A stretch of DNA of 55,455 nt from JAFNGF01 sp964567045 (GTDB lineage Bacteria > Planctomycetota > Phycisphaerae > Sedimentisphaerales > Anaerobacaceae): assembly GCA_964567045.1 (NCBI GenBank), contig CAZMLE010000021.1:1-55455 (forward strand), in the 5' to 3' direction. The translations under genes were made by a program, and so were the position numbers. The notes beneath the pieces were generated by a model. That model saw only the letters and a program-made list of their open reading frames with translations. It made no database searches and was not told where the DNA came from. Shown here piece after piece: positions 1 to 8,601 of the stretch (positions within the stretch are counted from its first letter, which is position 1; every line of letters starts with the position of its first letter).

Positions 1-522
<522 letters not shown>

Positions 523-558
523 TTGACAAATTGAATTTGATAGTTAAACTATATAGTT
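523..558 (+). promoter_or_regulatory. Promoter and probable TetR operator
   Basis: A -35 box TTGACA (523-528) is followed after 16 nt by a -10-like TAAACT (545-550). A perfect 12-bp palindrome AACTATATAGTT (547-558) overlaps the -10 and start region, 27 bp before the TetR start codon. A palindrome there is what an autorepressing TetR protein would bind. The palindrome is seen; its role is inferred. Confidence 0.55.
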
Positions 559-584
559 GATATAGCACAAGAAAGGATTATGCA

Positions 585-1265
585 ATGAAAAAACTGAGAA
601 ATGACGGACAAGAAACACGCCGAAGGTTACTTGCGGCTGCCAGCGAGATTTTCGCAGAGAAAGGATTCTGGGAGACTACAAATGCAGATATCTGCAAGAG
701 AGCCAGGATCAATACTGCGGCGGTGAACTATCACTTCAGAAGCAAGGAAAACCTTTATGTCGAGGCCTGGAAGTATTCATTCGCAAGGTCGGTAAAAACT
801 TACCCGCCGGATGGGGGTGTTGCTTCCGAATCGCCACTTCAGGAGAAATTGCGGGGAAGAGTTCTTTCGTTTATGCATCGCATCGCTGACCCCCAGACCT
901 ATGATATCGATATCATCCATAAAGAAATGGCATGTCCCACGGGCCTGCTCACCGGAATCATTGAGGAAGCTATAGAGCCGATACACCAAGGATGGAAGGC
1001 TCTCATTAAGGAGATATTAGGCGAAAACGCAAGCGAGCAGCAAATTCGTTTCTGCCATATGAATATCACGGCCTTGTGTTTCGGACCACTACTTCACATA
1101 AGGCATTCGAGAATGTCAACCGATATTCCGCGTCCGAGAGATTTACCAGTGGAGCTGGACGTGGATGTGTTTGCCGACCACACTGCGCGTTTCATTCTAG
1201 CTGGGATATATGGTATTCGCGAAGAAGGCGAAAAGAAACACAAGGAGTTCAAAGAGAAACGGTGA
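585..1265 (+). CDS. TetR/AcrR-family repressor (CecR-like)
   Basis: A transcriptional repressor of 226 aa. Residues ~8-60 form the TetR helix-turn-helix: an ETRRRLLAAASEIFAEKGF helix, then the recognition helix in INTAAVNYHFRSKENLY. The C-terminal ligand-binding half resembles the CecR/YbiH group, whose known members control ABC-type drug efflux genes. ATG at 585 follows a GAAAGGA ribosome site. It heads an operon with the four efflux genes 1296-5996, spaced 30 bp from the first, so it most likely controls that pump through the palindrome at 547-558. The inducing ligand cannot be deduced. Confidence 0.92.
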   Translation: MKKLRNDGQETRRRLLAAASEIFAEKGFWETTNADICKRARINTAAVNYHFRSKENLYVEAWKYSFARSVKTYPPDGGVASESPLQEKLRGRVLSFMHRIADPQTYDIDIIHKEMACPTGLLTGIIEEAIEPIHQGWKALIKEILGENASEQQIRFCHMNITALCFGPLLHIRHSRMSTDIPRPRDLPVELDVDVFADHTARFILAGIYGIREEGEKKHKEFKEKR

Positions 1266-1295
1266 AGCGGAAATTTCTCGAAACCGGAGTGATTC

Positions 1296-2762
1296 ATGAA
1301 TGCTCTATCTAAAATAATTCTCATTCGGGTTGTATCGTGGACTCCTGCAGAACTTGTAATCCTGGCCATAACTGGTTGTTCTGCAGTTGGGCCAAATTAT
1401 GTTCCGCTGGATATGTCGATGTCCACAACCTGGCACACCCAACTCGAAGGTGGCCTGACCGCCGAAGAAATAGACCCACATACACTGGCATCATGGTGGA
1501 CGACACTTAACGACCCGGGACTGTCGAGTCTAATCGAGCGTGCTGTGGCAGGTAACCTCGACCTGAAGAAGGCCCGTGCGCGGGTTTGCGAGTCGCGAGC
1601 CCGCAGGGGCATTGCCAAGGCCGGTATGTTTCCCACCCTTGACATTGCTGGTTCTGATACCTGGAGTCGCAGCAGCGAAGATACAGGGACGGGCAAGACC
1701 AATCAGCTTTACAAGGCAAGCTTTGATTCAGGCTGGGAGCTGGACATTTTTGGTGGCGTTCGCCGCTCAGTGGAAGCGTCAGAGGCAGATCTCCGGGCCA
1801 CGCAGGAGGATCTGCATGATGTGCTCGTCTCCCTCCTTGCAGAAGTGGCCCTTAACTACGTCGAGGTGCGCACTTTTCAATCGCGTCTTGACAAGGCGGA
1901 AGCAAACCTTGGGGCACAAAACGAGACCTACCATTTAACCTTATGGCGGGAACAAGCAGGTTTGAGTGACGAACTGGCCGCACAGCAGGCCCGATATAAC
2001 CTTGAAAACACACGTTCTCAGATTCCGACCCTGCGAATGGGGCTGGAAGAAGCAATGAACCGCGTTGCTGTGCTCCTTGGAGAACAACCGGGCAAGGTTC
2101 ACGGGGAACTGGAGAAACGGGAGCCCATACCGGTGACTCCTCTGAAGGCCGCGGTCGGCGTGCCAGCCGACCTTTTGCGGCGCCGGCCCGACATACGATG
2201 GGCCGAACGTGAACTGGCTGCGCAGACAGCGAGGATTGGTGTGGCTACCGCGGATCTCTATCCCAGGTTCGCATTGAGCGGTTTCATCGGTATGGAAGCA
2301 ATCTCACTTAATAACTTATTGAGTAACCTGTCCTTCACCGACAGTTGGACATTAAGCGGTGGTCCTCGAATGAGTTGGTCGGTCTTCGATGCTGGAGCTA
2401 TCCGACAAAACATAGAAGCGCAGTCAGCACTTCAGGAGCAGGCCCTTATTCAGTACGAGGCCACAATCCTTAGTGCACTGGAGGATGTGGAAAACGCTCT
2501 TGTGTCTTATGCTGAAGAGCAGCACAGGAGAGGTGCTCTAAATGAGGCAACACAGGCGGCACAGAGGGCCGCTGAGCTGGCGCAGAACAATTATCAAGCC
2601 GGCTTGGCTGATTTTAGCGATGTCTTGGATGCGCAGAGGTCACTCTTGTCATTCCAGGACCAACTGACCCAAAGCAATGGGACCGTAACATCCAACCTAA
2701 TCCGTCTGTATAAGGCCTTGGGTGGTGGATGGACGTCTATGGCTGCAGATGAGAATAAATAG
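1296..2762 (+). CDS. Outer-membrane efflux lipoprotein, NodT/OprM (TolC) family
   Basis: The outer-membrane channel of a tripartite pump. The 488-aa length fits OprM/NodT proteins. A lipoprotein signal ends in AITGC with the acceptor Cys at residue 28; the signal is atypical because it contains Pro17 and Glu19. The family's GPNY motif follows the Cys directly, and two outer-membrane efflux repeats follow, including LLRRRPDIRWAERELAAQ typical of the second repeat. ATG at 1296 has GGAG seven bases upstream. It is co-transcribed with the TetR gene and with the fusion protein and ABC genes downstream, suggesting one regulated export system. Confidence 0.93.
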   Translation: MNALSKIILIRVVSWTPAELVILAITGCSAVGPNYVPLDMSMSTTWHTQLEGGLTAEEIDPHTLASWWTTLNDPGLSSLIERAVAGNLDLKKARARVCESRARRGIAKAGMFPTLDIAGSDTWSRSSEDTGTGKTNQLYKASFDSGWELDIFGGVRRSVEASEADLRATQEDLHDVLVSLLAEVALNYVEVRTFQSRLDKAEANLGAQNETYHLTLWREQAGLSDELAAQQARYNLENTRSQIPTLRMGLEEAMNRVAVLLGEQPGKVHGELEKREPIPVTPLKAAVGVPADLLRRRPDIRWAERELAAQTARIGVATADLYPRFALSGFIGMEAISLNNLLSNLSFTDSWTLSGGPRMSWSVFDAGAIRQNIEAQSALQEQALIQYEATILSALEDVENALVSYAEEQHRRGALNEATQAAQRAAELAQNNYQAGLADFSDVLDAQRSLLSFQDQLTQSNGTVTSNLIRLYKALGGGWTSMAADENK

Positions 2763-2782
2763 CTTATGACATGGAGAAACAA

Positions 2783-4069
2783 ATGAAATCCAAGATTAAT
2801 CCAAAATCCAATATTGCTGATACCTTGGAAATTGATAGGTCCATCATACATCGTAAACGGCGGAAGAGATGGTTTATCTTAGTTCTATTGGTGGTCGTAG
2901 TCAGCGCAGTAGTTATCTGGAAAATGGTCGATAAGCCCAAAACGACACAATTCAAAACTATGGAAGTTCAGCGAGGAGACCTCACTGTCATCGTAACTGC
3001 TACGGGCACTTTGCAGCCAACAAACAAGGTTGATGTAGGCAGTGAGTTGTCGGGAATTGTTAAAAGCGTTGAAGCAGACTACAACGACAGGGTAAAGGTC
3101 GGTCAGGTCCTAGCGAGACTGGACACATCGAAACTCGATGCGCAGGTAACGCAATCCACAGCCGCACTGGAATCAGCAAAGGCGAAAGTCTTGCAGGCAA
3201 AGGCAACCGTAAAAGAAACGAGCAGTAAACTCCTCCAGCTTCAAAAATTACGTGAATTGAGCAATAACAAGGTTCCGTCGCAGTCAGAACTCGATGCGGC
3301 AGAGGCGGCTTTCGAGCGGGCCAAGGCCGACGAGGCCAGCGCTGCAGCGGCGGTGTCACAGGCAAAGGCGACTCTTGATACCTATCAGACAGATTTGTCC
3401 AAGGCGGACATTCGCTCGCCCATAGACGGGATCGTCCTAACCCGCAGCGTTGAGCCCGGCCAAACCGTGGCCGCAGCCTTTCAAGCTCCGGTACTTTTCA
3501 CCCTGGCCGAGGACTTGACCAAAATGGAGCTGCACGTAGATGTGGATGAGGCAGACGTGGGCGAGGTGAAAGAGGGTCAGGAAGCCACGTTCAGTGTGGC
3601 TGGCTACCAAAATCGTGCATTCCAGGCACGCATCGTCCAGACTCGTTACGGCTCCAAGACTGTGGAGAGTGTCGTAACTTATGAAACCGTGCTGAAGGTT
3701 GATAATTCGGATTTATCCTTGCGGCCGGGAATGACGGCCACCGCTGACATCACAGTCAAGAAAGTTGAAAACGCCATCCTTGTACCCAACGCTGCGCTGC
3801 GATTTACACCTCCTATGCAAAAGGAACAAACTCCATCCGGCGGCAGTATCCTCAGCAAACTGCTTCCACGTCCACCATCCCAGTCCAAGTATCACGAAGA
3901 TGTGAGTACTGATAAGACAAAGCAGCGAGTGTGGGTGCTGCAAGATGGACAGCCAGTTGCTATTCCCATTGTTGTTGGGTCAGCCGACGAGACCTTCACG
4001 GAAGTGCTGAAGGGCGAAATTAAACCTGGGATGGTGGCAATAGTCGATACGTTGAGTGCAGAAAAATGA
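2783..4069 (+). CDS. Membrane fusion protein, MacA/HlyD type
   Basis: Periplasmic adaptor linking the inner-membrane ABC permease to the outer-membrane factor. A transmembrane segment lies near residues 30-48, followed by a lipoyl/barrel-sandwich region (VTATGTLQPTNKVDVGSELSGI), a long alpha-helical hairpin rich in Ala, Lys and Glu, the second lipoyl half (ADIRSPIDGIVLTRSVEPGQTV), and beta-barrel and membrane-proximal domains. An in-frame ATG at 2771 lacks a ribosome site; ATG at 2783 has GGAG with a 6-nt spacer, so 2783 is chosen (428 aa). Its stop overlaps the next start as ATGA, implying translational coupling to the ATPase. Confidence 0.93.
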   Translation: MKSKINPKSNIADTLEIDRSIIHRKRRKRWFILVLLVVVVSAVVIWKMVDKPKTTQFKTMEVQRGDLTVIVTATGTLQPTNKVDVGSELSGIVKSVEADYNDRVKVGQVLARLDTSKLDAQVTQSTAALESAKAKVLQAKATVKETSSKLLQLQKLRELSNNKVPSQSELDAAEAAFERAKADEASAAAAVSQAKATLDTYQTDLSKADIRSPIDGIVLTRSVEPGQTVAAAFQAPVLFTLAEDLTKMELHVDVDEADVGEVKEGQEATFSVAGYQNRAFQARIVQTRYGSKTVESVVTYETVLKVDNSDLSLRPGMTATADITVKKVENAILVPNAALRFTPPMQKEQTPSGGSILSKLLPRPPSQSKYHEDVSTDKTKQRVWVLQDGQPVAIPIVVGSADETFTEVLKGEIKPGMVAIVDTLSAEK

Positions 4070-4794
4070 ACATAACCAGTTCAAACCAAGCAGGCAGCCA
4101 ACCCCTCATTGAGTTGCGCGGCGTAACAAAGGTTTACGGCACTGGCCAAGCAGCCGTGCATGCACTACGCGGCATCGACCTGCATATTGAGCAGGGGGAT
4201 TTTGTTGCGGTGATGGGGCCGAGCGGTTCGGGAAAGTCCACCTGCCTGAACATCCTCGGCTGTTTAGATTCTCCAACATCGGGCTCTTATCACTTCAAGG
4301 AGGTTGAAATCAGCCAGCTTGCTCGTGATCAGCGTGCATTGCTACGCCGCCATTACCTGGGCTTTGTATTTCAGGGCTATAACCTGCTGAACCGCACTTC
4401 GGCGTTGGAGAACGTTGAGCTGCCGATGATATATCGCGGCACCCCTGCCGGTGAGCGGCGGGCACGCGCCGTTCAAGCCATAAAGAGAGTGGCTCTCAAT
4501 GGATGGGAATCTCATACTCCCAGCGAGCTCTCGGGGGGCCAGCAACAACGGGTTGCCATTGCACGTGCTATCGTGACGGAGCCGGCTGTATTATTTGCGG
4601 ACGAGCCTACGGGTAACCTGGATACGGCTTGCAGCAGGGAAATTATGGAATTGCTGACGTCTCTCAACCGCGACCAGGGAATCACAATCGTCATGGTTAC
4701 CCATGAGCCGGATATGGCGGCCTATGCGAAGCACATCGTCCATTTCGTCGATGGTTTGGTTGAATCAGATAAGATAAATGGAAAGGCAACATAA
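4066..4794 (+). CDS. ABC transporter ATPase, MacB/LolD type
   Basis: Cytoplasmic ATPase (242 aa) powering the MacB-like permease. It has Walker A GPSGSGKST, the Q-loop region VFQGYNLL, the signature LSGGQQQR, Walker B AVLFADEPTGNLD and the H-loop VTHE. The family (MacB, LolD, FtsE) drives mechanotransmission rather than classical substrate alternation. It overlaps the fusion-protein gene by 4 bp, and its TAA overlaps the permease ATG by 1 bp (TAATG). In canonical MacB the ATPase and permease are fused; here they are separate genes. Confidence 0.95.
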   Translation: MNITSSNQAGSQPLIELRGVTKVYGTGQAAVHALRGIDLHIEQGDFVAVMGPSGSGKSTCLNILGCLDSPTSGSYHFKEVEISQLARDQRALLRRHYLGFVFQGYNLLNRTSALENVELPMIYRGTPAGERRARAVQAIKRVALNGWESHTPSELSGGQQQRVAIARAIVTEPAVLFADEPTGNLDTACSREIMELLTSLNRDQGITIVMVTHEPDMAAYAKHIVHFVDGLVESDKINGKAT

Positions 4795-5996
4795 TGCTGT
4801 GGAACACAATTTTACTGGCCCTGCGGGATATCAGACGCAACGTTATGCGTTCGTCTCTGACCATGCTGGGCATCGTTATCGGCGTAGGGGCGGTCATTAT
4901 ATTGGTAACCATCGGCAACGGTACTACAGTTCAGGTTACTGAGCAGATTAAGAGCTTAGGCAATAATATGCTGATGGTTGCTCCTGGAAAGAGAATGGGA
5001 CCCGGCCAGTCAACTGCGCCGCCGTTCAACGTGGATGACGCCGATTCCATCGCCCGGGACATAAGCTCCATCGCCGCTGTTGCCCCATCTTCAACTCAGT
5101 CCGTTACGGTGGTATTCGGCAATGAAAACTGGTCCACTACCGCCACAGGGAGCACCAATCAGATATTCCACGTGCGGAACTGGACGCTGGAGAGTGGGAG
5201 GCAATTTGAAGAAAGTGAGTTGCGAGCAGGCAAAGCAGTTTGTATTCTGGGAGCAACTGTACGCAAGGAGCTCTTTGGCGGACAAGCCCCGCTGGGCGCC
5301 TATATCCGCATGGGGAATATCTCGTGCCAGGTAATCGGCCTGGTGGAATCCAAGGGACAGTCCACGATGGGGTCGGACCAGGACGACTTTGTTCTCCTGC
5401 CGCTGCGGACCGTGCAGCGACGCATTGCAGGCAATCAGGATGTCAGACTCATCCAGGTCTCGGTACAGGATGGCGCATCAACAGAGAAAGCACAGAGAGA
5501 TATTGAGCGGTTGATGCGCGAGCGCAGGCGCCTGTCGCCGAGCGAAGACGATAATTTTAGCGTAATGGACACGAAGGAAATAGCCAAAATGCTTACTTCG
5601 ACCACACAGGTGCTCACCGCATTACTCGGTGCGGTAGCAGCCGTGAGCCTTTTGGTTGGCGGGATTGGCATTATGAACATCATGCTGGTGTCGGTTACCG
5701 AGCGGACACGGGAAATCGGTATCCGGCTGGCCATCGGTGCTCGCGAGCGTGAGGTTCTAATGCAATTTTTGGTAGAGGCAGTGGTGTTGTCTTCTTTCGG
5801 CGGATTATTCGGCATCATACTGGCTCTCGCTGGCTCAGTTGGACTTAGCTATGCTTTGCATGTTCCCTTCGTGTTTAATCTGGGTATAGTCGTCGTTGCA
5901 TTCCTGTTCTCAGCCGGCGTAGGCGTGATTTTCGGCTATTTCCCGGCACTCAAAGCCGCCCGTCTCGATCCTATCGAAGCCCTCCGGCACGAGTGA
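4794..5996 (+). CDS. MacB-like ABC permease (FtsX/MacB core)
   Basis: Inner-membrane permease of 400 aa. An N-terminal transmembrane helix (about 20-42, in a segment reading MLGIVIGVGAVIIL) is followed by a periplasmic MacB_PCD domain and a C-terminal FtsX bundle of three helices. The coupling motif TERTREIGIRLAIGARE precedes the last two helices, and the C-terminus FPALKAARLDPIEALRHE is characteristic. It completes the TetR-regulated efflux operon. Known relatives export macrolides, peptides or lipoproteins; the substrate is not predictable. A decayed 16S fragment and a terminator follow within 100 bp. Confidence 0.95.
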   Translation: MLWNTILLALRDIRRNVMRSSLTMLGIVIGVGAVIILVTIGNGTTVQVTEQIKSLGNNMLMVAPGKRMGPGQSTAPPFNVDDADSIARDISSIAAVAPSSTQSVTVVFGNENWSTTATGSTNQIFHVRNWTLESGRQFEESELRAGKAVCILGATVRKELFGGQAPLGAYIRMGNISCQVIGLVESKGQSTMGSDQDDFVLLPLRTVQRRIAGNQDVRLIQVSVQDGASTEKAQRDIERLMRERRRLSPSEDDNFSVMDTKEIAKMLTSTTQVLTALLGAVAAVSLLVGGIGIMNIMLVSVTERTREIGIRLAIGAREREVLMQFLVEAVVLSSFGGLFGIILALAGSVGLSYALHVPFVFNLGIVVVAFLFSAGVGVIFGYFPALKAARLDPIEALRHE

Positions 5997-6006
5997 GCAA
6001 ATATAG

Positions 6007-6068
6007 CGCAGTTAATGTGTTCCTGAGCCTTGCCCGCCAAGCCGCAAGGCGGGCTTGTACACACCGCC
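6007..6068 (+). repeat. 16S rRNA 3' fragment with 21-nt hairpin insertion, copy 1
   Basis: Bases 6014-6032 match window 8-26 of the true 16S exactly, with weaker similarity from 6007. After CTTG at 6029-6032 comes a 21-nt insert (6033-6053; arms CCCGCC/GGCGGG), then CTTG is repeated (6054-6057) and the 16S match resumes as TACACACCGCC to 6068. Similarity then ends abruptly. Only ~41 nt of 16S are represented, so this is a remnant and not a gene. Confidence 0.85.
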
Positions 6069-6080
6069 GGTAGCGGATAA

Positions 6081-6109
6081 AAGCCCTGTGTGACCCACAG
6101 GGCTTTTTT
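6081..6109. terminator. Copy of the 16S terminator
   Basis: The stem AAGCCCTGTG/CACAGGGCTT is followed by a T run, nearly identical to 303-331. It would end the efflux operon on the plus strand. Its position 12 bp behind 16S fragment copy 1 suggests a 16S 3' end whose middle (helix 45 through spacer) was deleted. Confidence 0.8.
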
Positions 6110-6144
6110 ATTTCGCCCCAATTTGGTAACGCGTCGCCGGAATT

Positions 6145-8601
6145 TCACACCAAGAACCTAAGCAGCGAACGATCGTTTCCGAAAACCAGGTCGCGACACT
6201 CTTTCGCCTGCTCAAAGGTTATTGACATACTGTGTGCCGCTCCGTTTCTGAACGACTCAATGAATCGCCCCCAGTCTTTGATGAATTCCCCTTCCAAAAG
6301 GCACGCTGCCTTTTTGTGTTTCCGGAGGTGAGCAACGAGCATTGCCAATACCGGGGCCGGTTTAACCTCCTGCCGAGCTCGCAGTAGTATGTGCCACATC
6401 GCCCCCATCGTAAGAGGCTTATCTTCGGAGAGAAATATCCTCAACTCACTTATAGTGCGTTCAACACCACGCCTCTCTGACGGTGAGACCGGAATAGGGC
6501 CAAAATCACATTGGTAGATGTTTTCATTGGCCAGAAGGCCGTCCTGACGCAAAGATTCTTTGAATGATTCGAAGAACTCCTTGTGGAGATGGCACTCCAA
6601 CGCCTTTGCGTACTCAATCACAACAGGCGCGTAATCTGCATTTCCGTCATCCAGTCTTTCGAGTTCCTTGAGAAGTATCTCGCCGGTACTCAAGAACCGT
6701 CTCACTTCGTCATCCAGATGATCCCATTTTGTTCCAAACAGCTCTATAATATCTTCTAACTGGGCATCCCAACCAGTGTCCGGTGCGTATTTGGATTCCA
6801 GCATCCTCAATTCATGAATCGTCTGATTGTGGAAGATATCCATGTATTCAGCGGGGTCTGCCGGAGATTTAGCCACGCATTCCCGTCTCGCATGCTGTGC
6901 CGCGCCTATCGCTCTATTGATGTCGCTGAGTCCGAGGGTATACAAGATAGACTCGACATCCACTGAGACTTTTTGCCGGATCGCCACCTCCTCAATGAAG
7001 AACTTCATAGCAAGCTTAACGGCATCTTCAACTATTTCCAGCCTATCATCGGGCTGTGCGAAGTATGAAAAAAGGGTCAAGGCCCCGGCCAGCTTGATCG
7101 CGTTCTGCCGGACGCGGACACTGAACAGAATATTGCTCTTGATCTGTGCCAGGACCAGCTCTTGTGCTTTTTCCAATTCATGGAAGAAGGTATCGCGCAA
7201 GACAACCGTCTTCCTCTTGAACCGGTCTTTGACCAACGGATGTTCGGTCTGAATGGCGTAAACAAGCGTCAGGTGATCGCGTATTTCGCCGGCCCGCCAC
7301 ATCCGCAGCCTGCCCATCGCCAACTCTCTTTGATTACGAGACAACTCCCTCAGACGCTGCTTGGTCATGCGATGCATGCGAACAAGCATGCGATCCTCTA
7401 TAGCGTTGAAATTCGGATCCGAGACGGTGACGCGGTAACCCGTATTCTTGCTCACCTCAGTGTTGTAATTTGTTGAAAAGAAGCAACTAAACTGATAGGG
7501 ACCAATCGTCTCCACCTTGGTTTCGTAACGGATCTTCCCCTGTTCCAGGGCTAGTTTGAGAGGTTCGACCATTCCTTTGTAACGAAACCAGTCGTTAAAC
7601 TCGGTCACCACAAAGTTGAACCGCTTGCCCTGGTAGGCTTCTCCGATCCTGATAAAATTGGCTGGGGTCATGCCGCCGCAGTAGCGATTCAGTCCAGGTA
7701 ACCCGTGGGCAAGCACGTTCTTCGTTTCATCACCAAGCATCAGGTCTTTGACGGAGAAAGTTTTCCCTGTGCCAGGAGCGCCGAATAGGGCCAGGTGGAA
7801 TCCGGTGTTGCCGGCCCGCGTACCTTCTGGATTGATTATCTCTGTTGCGGTCATCCCGTACTGGTGGGCCAAAGCCAGCAGCACGTCGAAATAAAGCATC
7901 GGCCCAAAAAGCTCTTCGAGATAATGCGTAACCAAGTGTATGCTCATCTTCTCCCGGCCAAATTCGAGGGTCTCTTCAAGCCGCTTTTCAAGCATGTCAC
8001 GAAGGTAATCCTCGAACTCCTTTTCCATCTGCTGCACAAAAGCCAGCTCAGCTTGCGCAGCCTCAGAGTTGATTACAGGCAGCTCCTGACTTCTTGGCGA
8101 GGCCAATACGCGCCGCAGCAGCGAAACCGTTTCTGCATAAAGCGCGTATGTCGTGACGTCCTTCGCGCTGGCTGGCAGCTTACGAATGAGCTTAAAGCCC
8201 AGCAGACTATCCAACGTGTTCCTCCACCGCCTGAACCTGGCTTTGATTACGGTGAAATCAGCCTGGAATCCGGGCTGATTGAGGAAATACTCCAGCACCT
8301 CACGGGCTTCGCGTTCGGCTGTAAGGCATTGCAGGATATCAAGCTCTAATTGGTTCCAAACATTTCCCGACCGGAGATTCCAGTTCTGAATGGTGTAGTA
8401 CTGCCCGAAGTAGTTTTCTGGAAATGTGGCCGGGCGTTTCATATTCATACCCAGCATGTCCCGCGTTGTCCCATTTATGGCCTCAAGAAACTGTTCGTCG
8501 CTCAGGCTGTTGGCGTACGATTGCGCCCGAATAATGCTCATGCTCAGGCATTGCTGGAGGATCTCACATCGTTCCTCCACTTGGTCAGGAGATAGATTCA
8601 T
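6145..8601 (-). CDS. Large AAA+ ATPase (MoxR/MCM-like), partner of methyltransferase
   Basis: An 818-aa protein I cannot assign to a named family. Residues 1-250 are helical. The AAA+ core begins ~265: Walker A GAPGTGKT (274-281), a Walker-B-like strand NFVVTEFNDW (329-338) where the usual Asp-Glu reads Thr-Glu, then EPLKLALEQGKIRYE, whose layout resembles the MCM/MoxR helix-2-insert clade, sensor 1 STNYN (376-380) and a possible arginine finger in EDRML (402-406). The remaining ~400 residues are helical with no recognised domain. ATG follows the methyltransferase TAA directly, with GGAGGGGAAG inside the end of that gene, so the two are translationally coupled. ATP-dependent DNA or protein remodelling is an inference. 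Confidence 0.75.
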   Translation of the reverse strand: MNLSPDQVEERCEILQQCLSMSIIRAQSYANSLSDEQFLEAINGTTRDMLGMNMKRPATFPENYFGQYYTIQNWNLRSGNVWNQLELDILQCLTAEREAREVLEYFLNQPGFQADFTVIKARFRRWRNTLDSLLGFKLIRKLPASAKDVTTYALYAETVSLLRRVLASPRSQELPVINSEAAQAELAFVQQMEKEFEDYLRDMLEKRLEETLEFGREKMSIHLVTHYLEELFGPMLYFDVLLALAHQYGMTATEIINPEGTRAGNTGFHLALFGAPGTGKTFSVKDLMLGDETKNVLAHGLPGLNRYCGGMTPANFIRIGEAYQGKRFNFVVTEFNDWFRYKGMVEPLKLALEQGKIRYETKVETIGPYQFSCFFSTNYNTEVSKNTGYRVTVSDPNFNAIEDRMLVRMHRMTKQRLRELSRNQRELAMGRLRMWRAGEIRDHLTLVYAIQTEHPLVKDRFKRKTVVLRDTFFHELEKAQELVLAQIKSNILFSVRVRQNAIKLAGALTLFSYFAQPDDRLEIVEDAVKLAMKFFIEEVAIRQKVSVDVESILYTLGLSDINRAIGAAQHARRECVAKSPADPAEYMDIFHNQTIHELRMLESKYAPDTGWDAQLEDIIELFGTKWDHLDDEVRRFLSTGEILLKELERLDDGNADYAPVVIEYAKALECHLHKEFFESFKESLRQDGLLANENIYQCDFGPIPVSPSERRGVERTISELRIFLSEDKPLTMGAMWHILLRARQEVKPAPVLAMLVAHLRKHKKAACLLEGEFIKDWGRFIESFRNGAAHSMSITFEQAKECRDLVFGNDRSLLRFLV

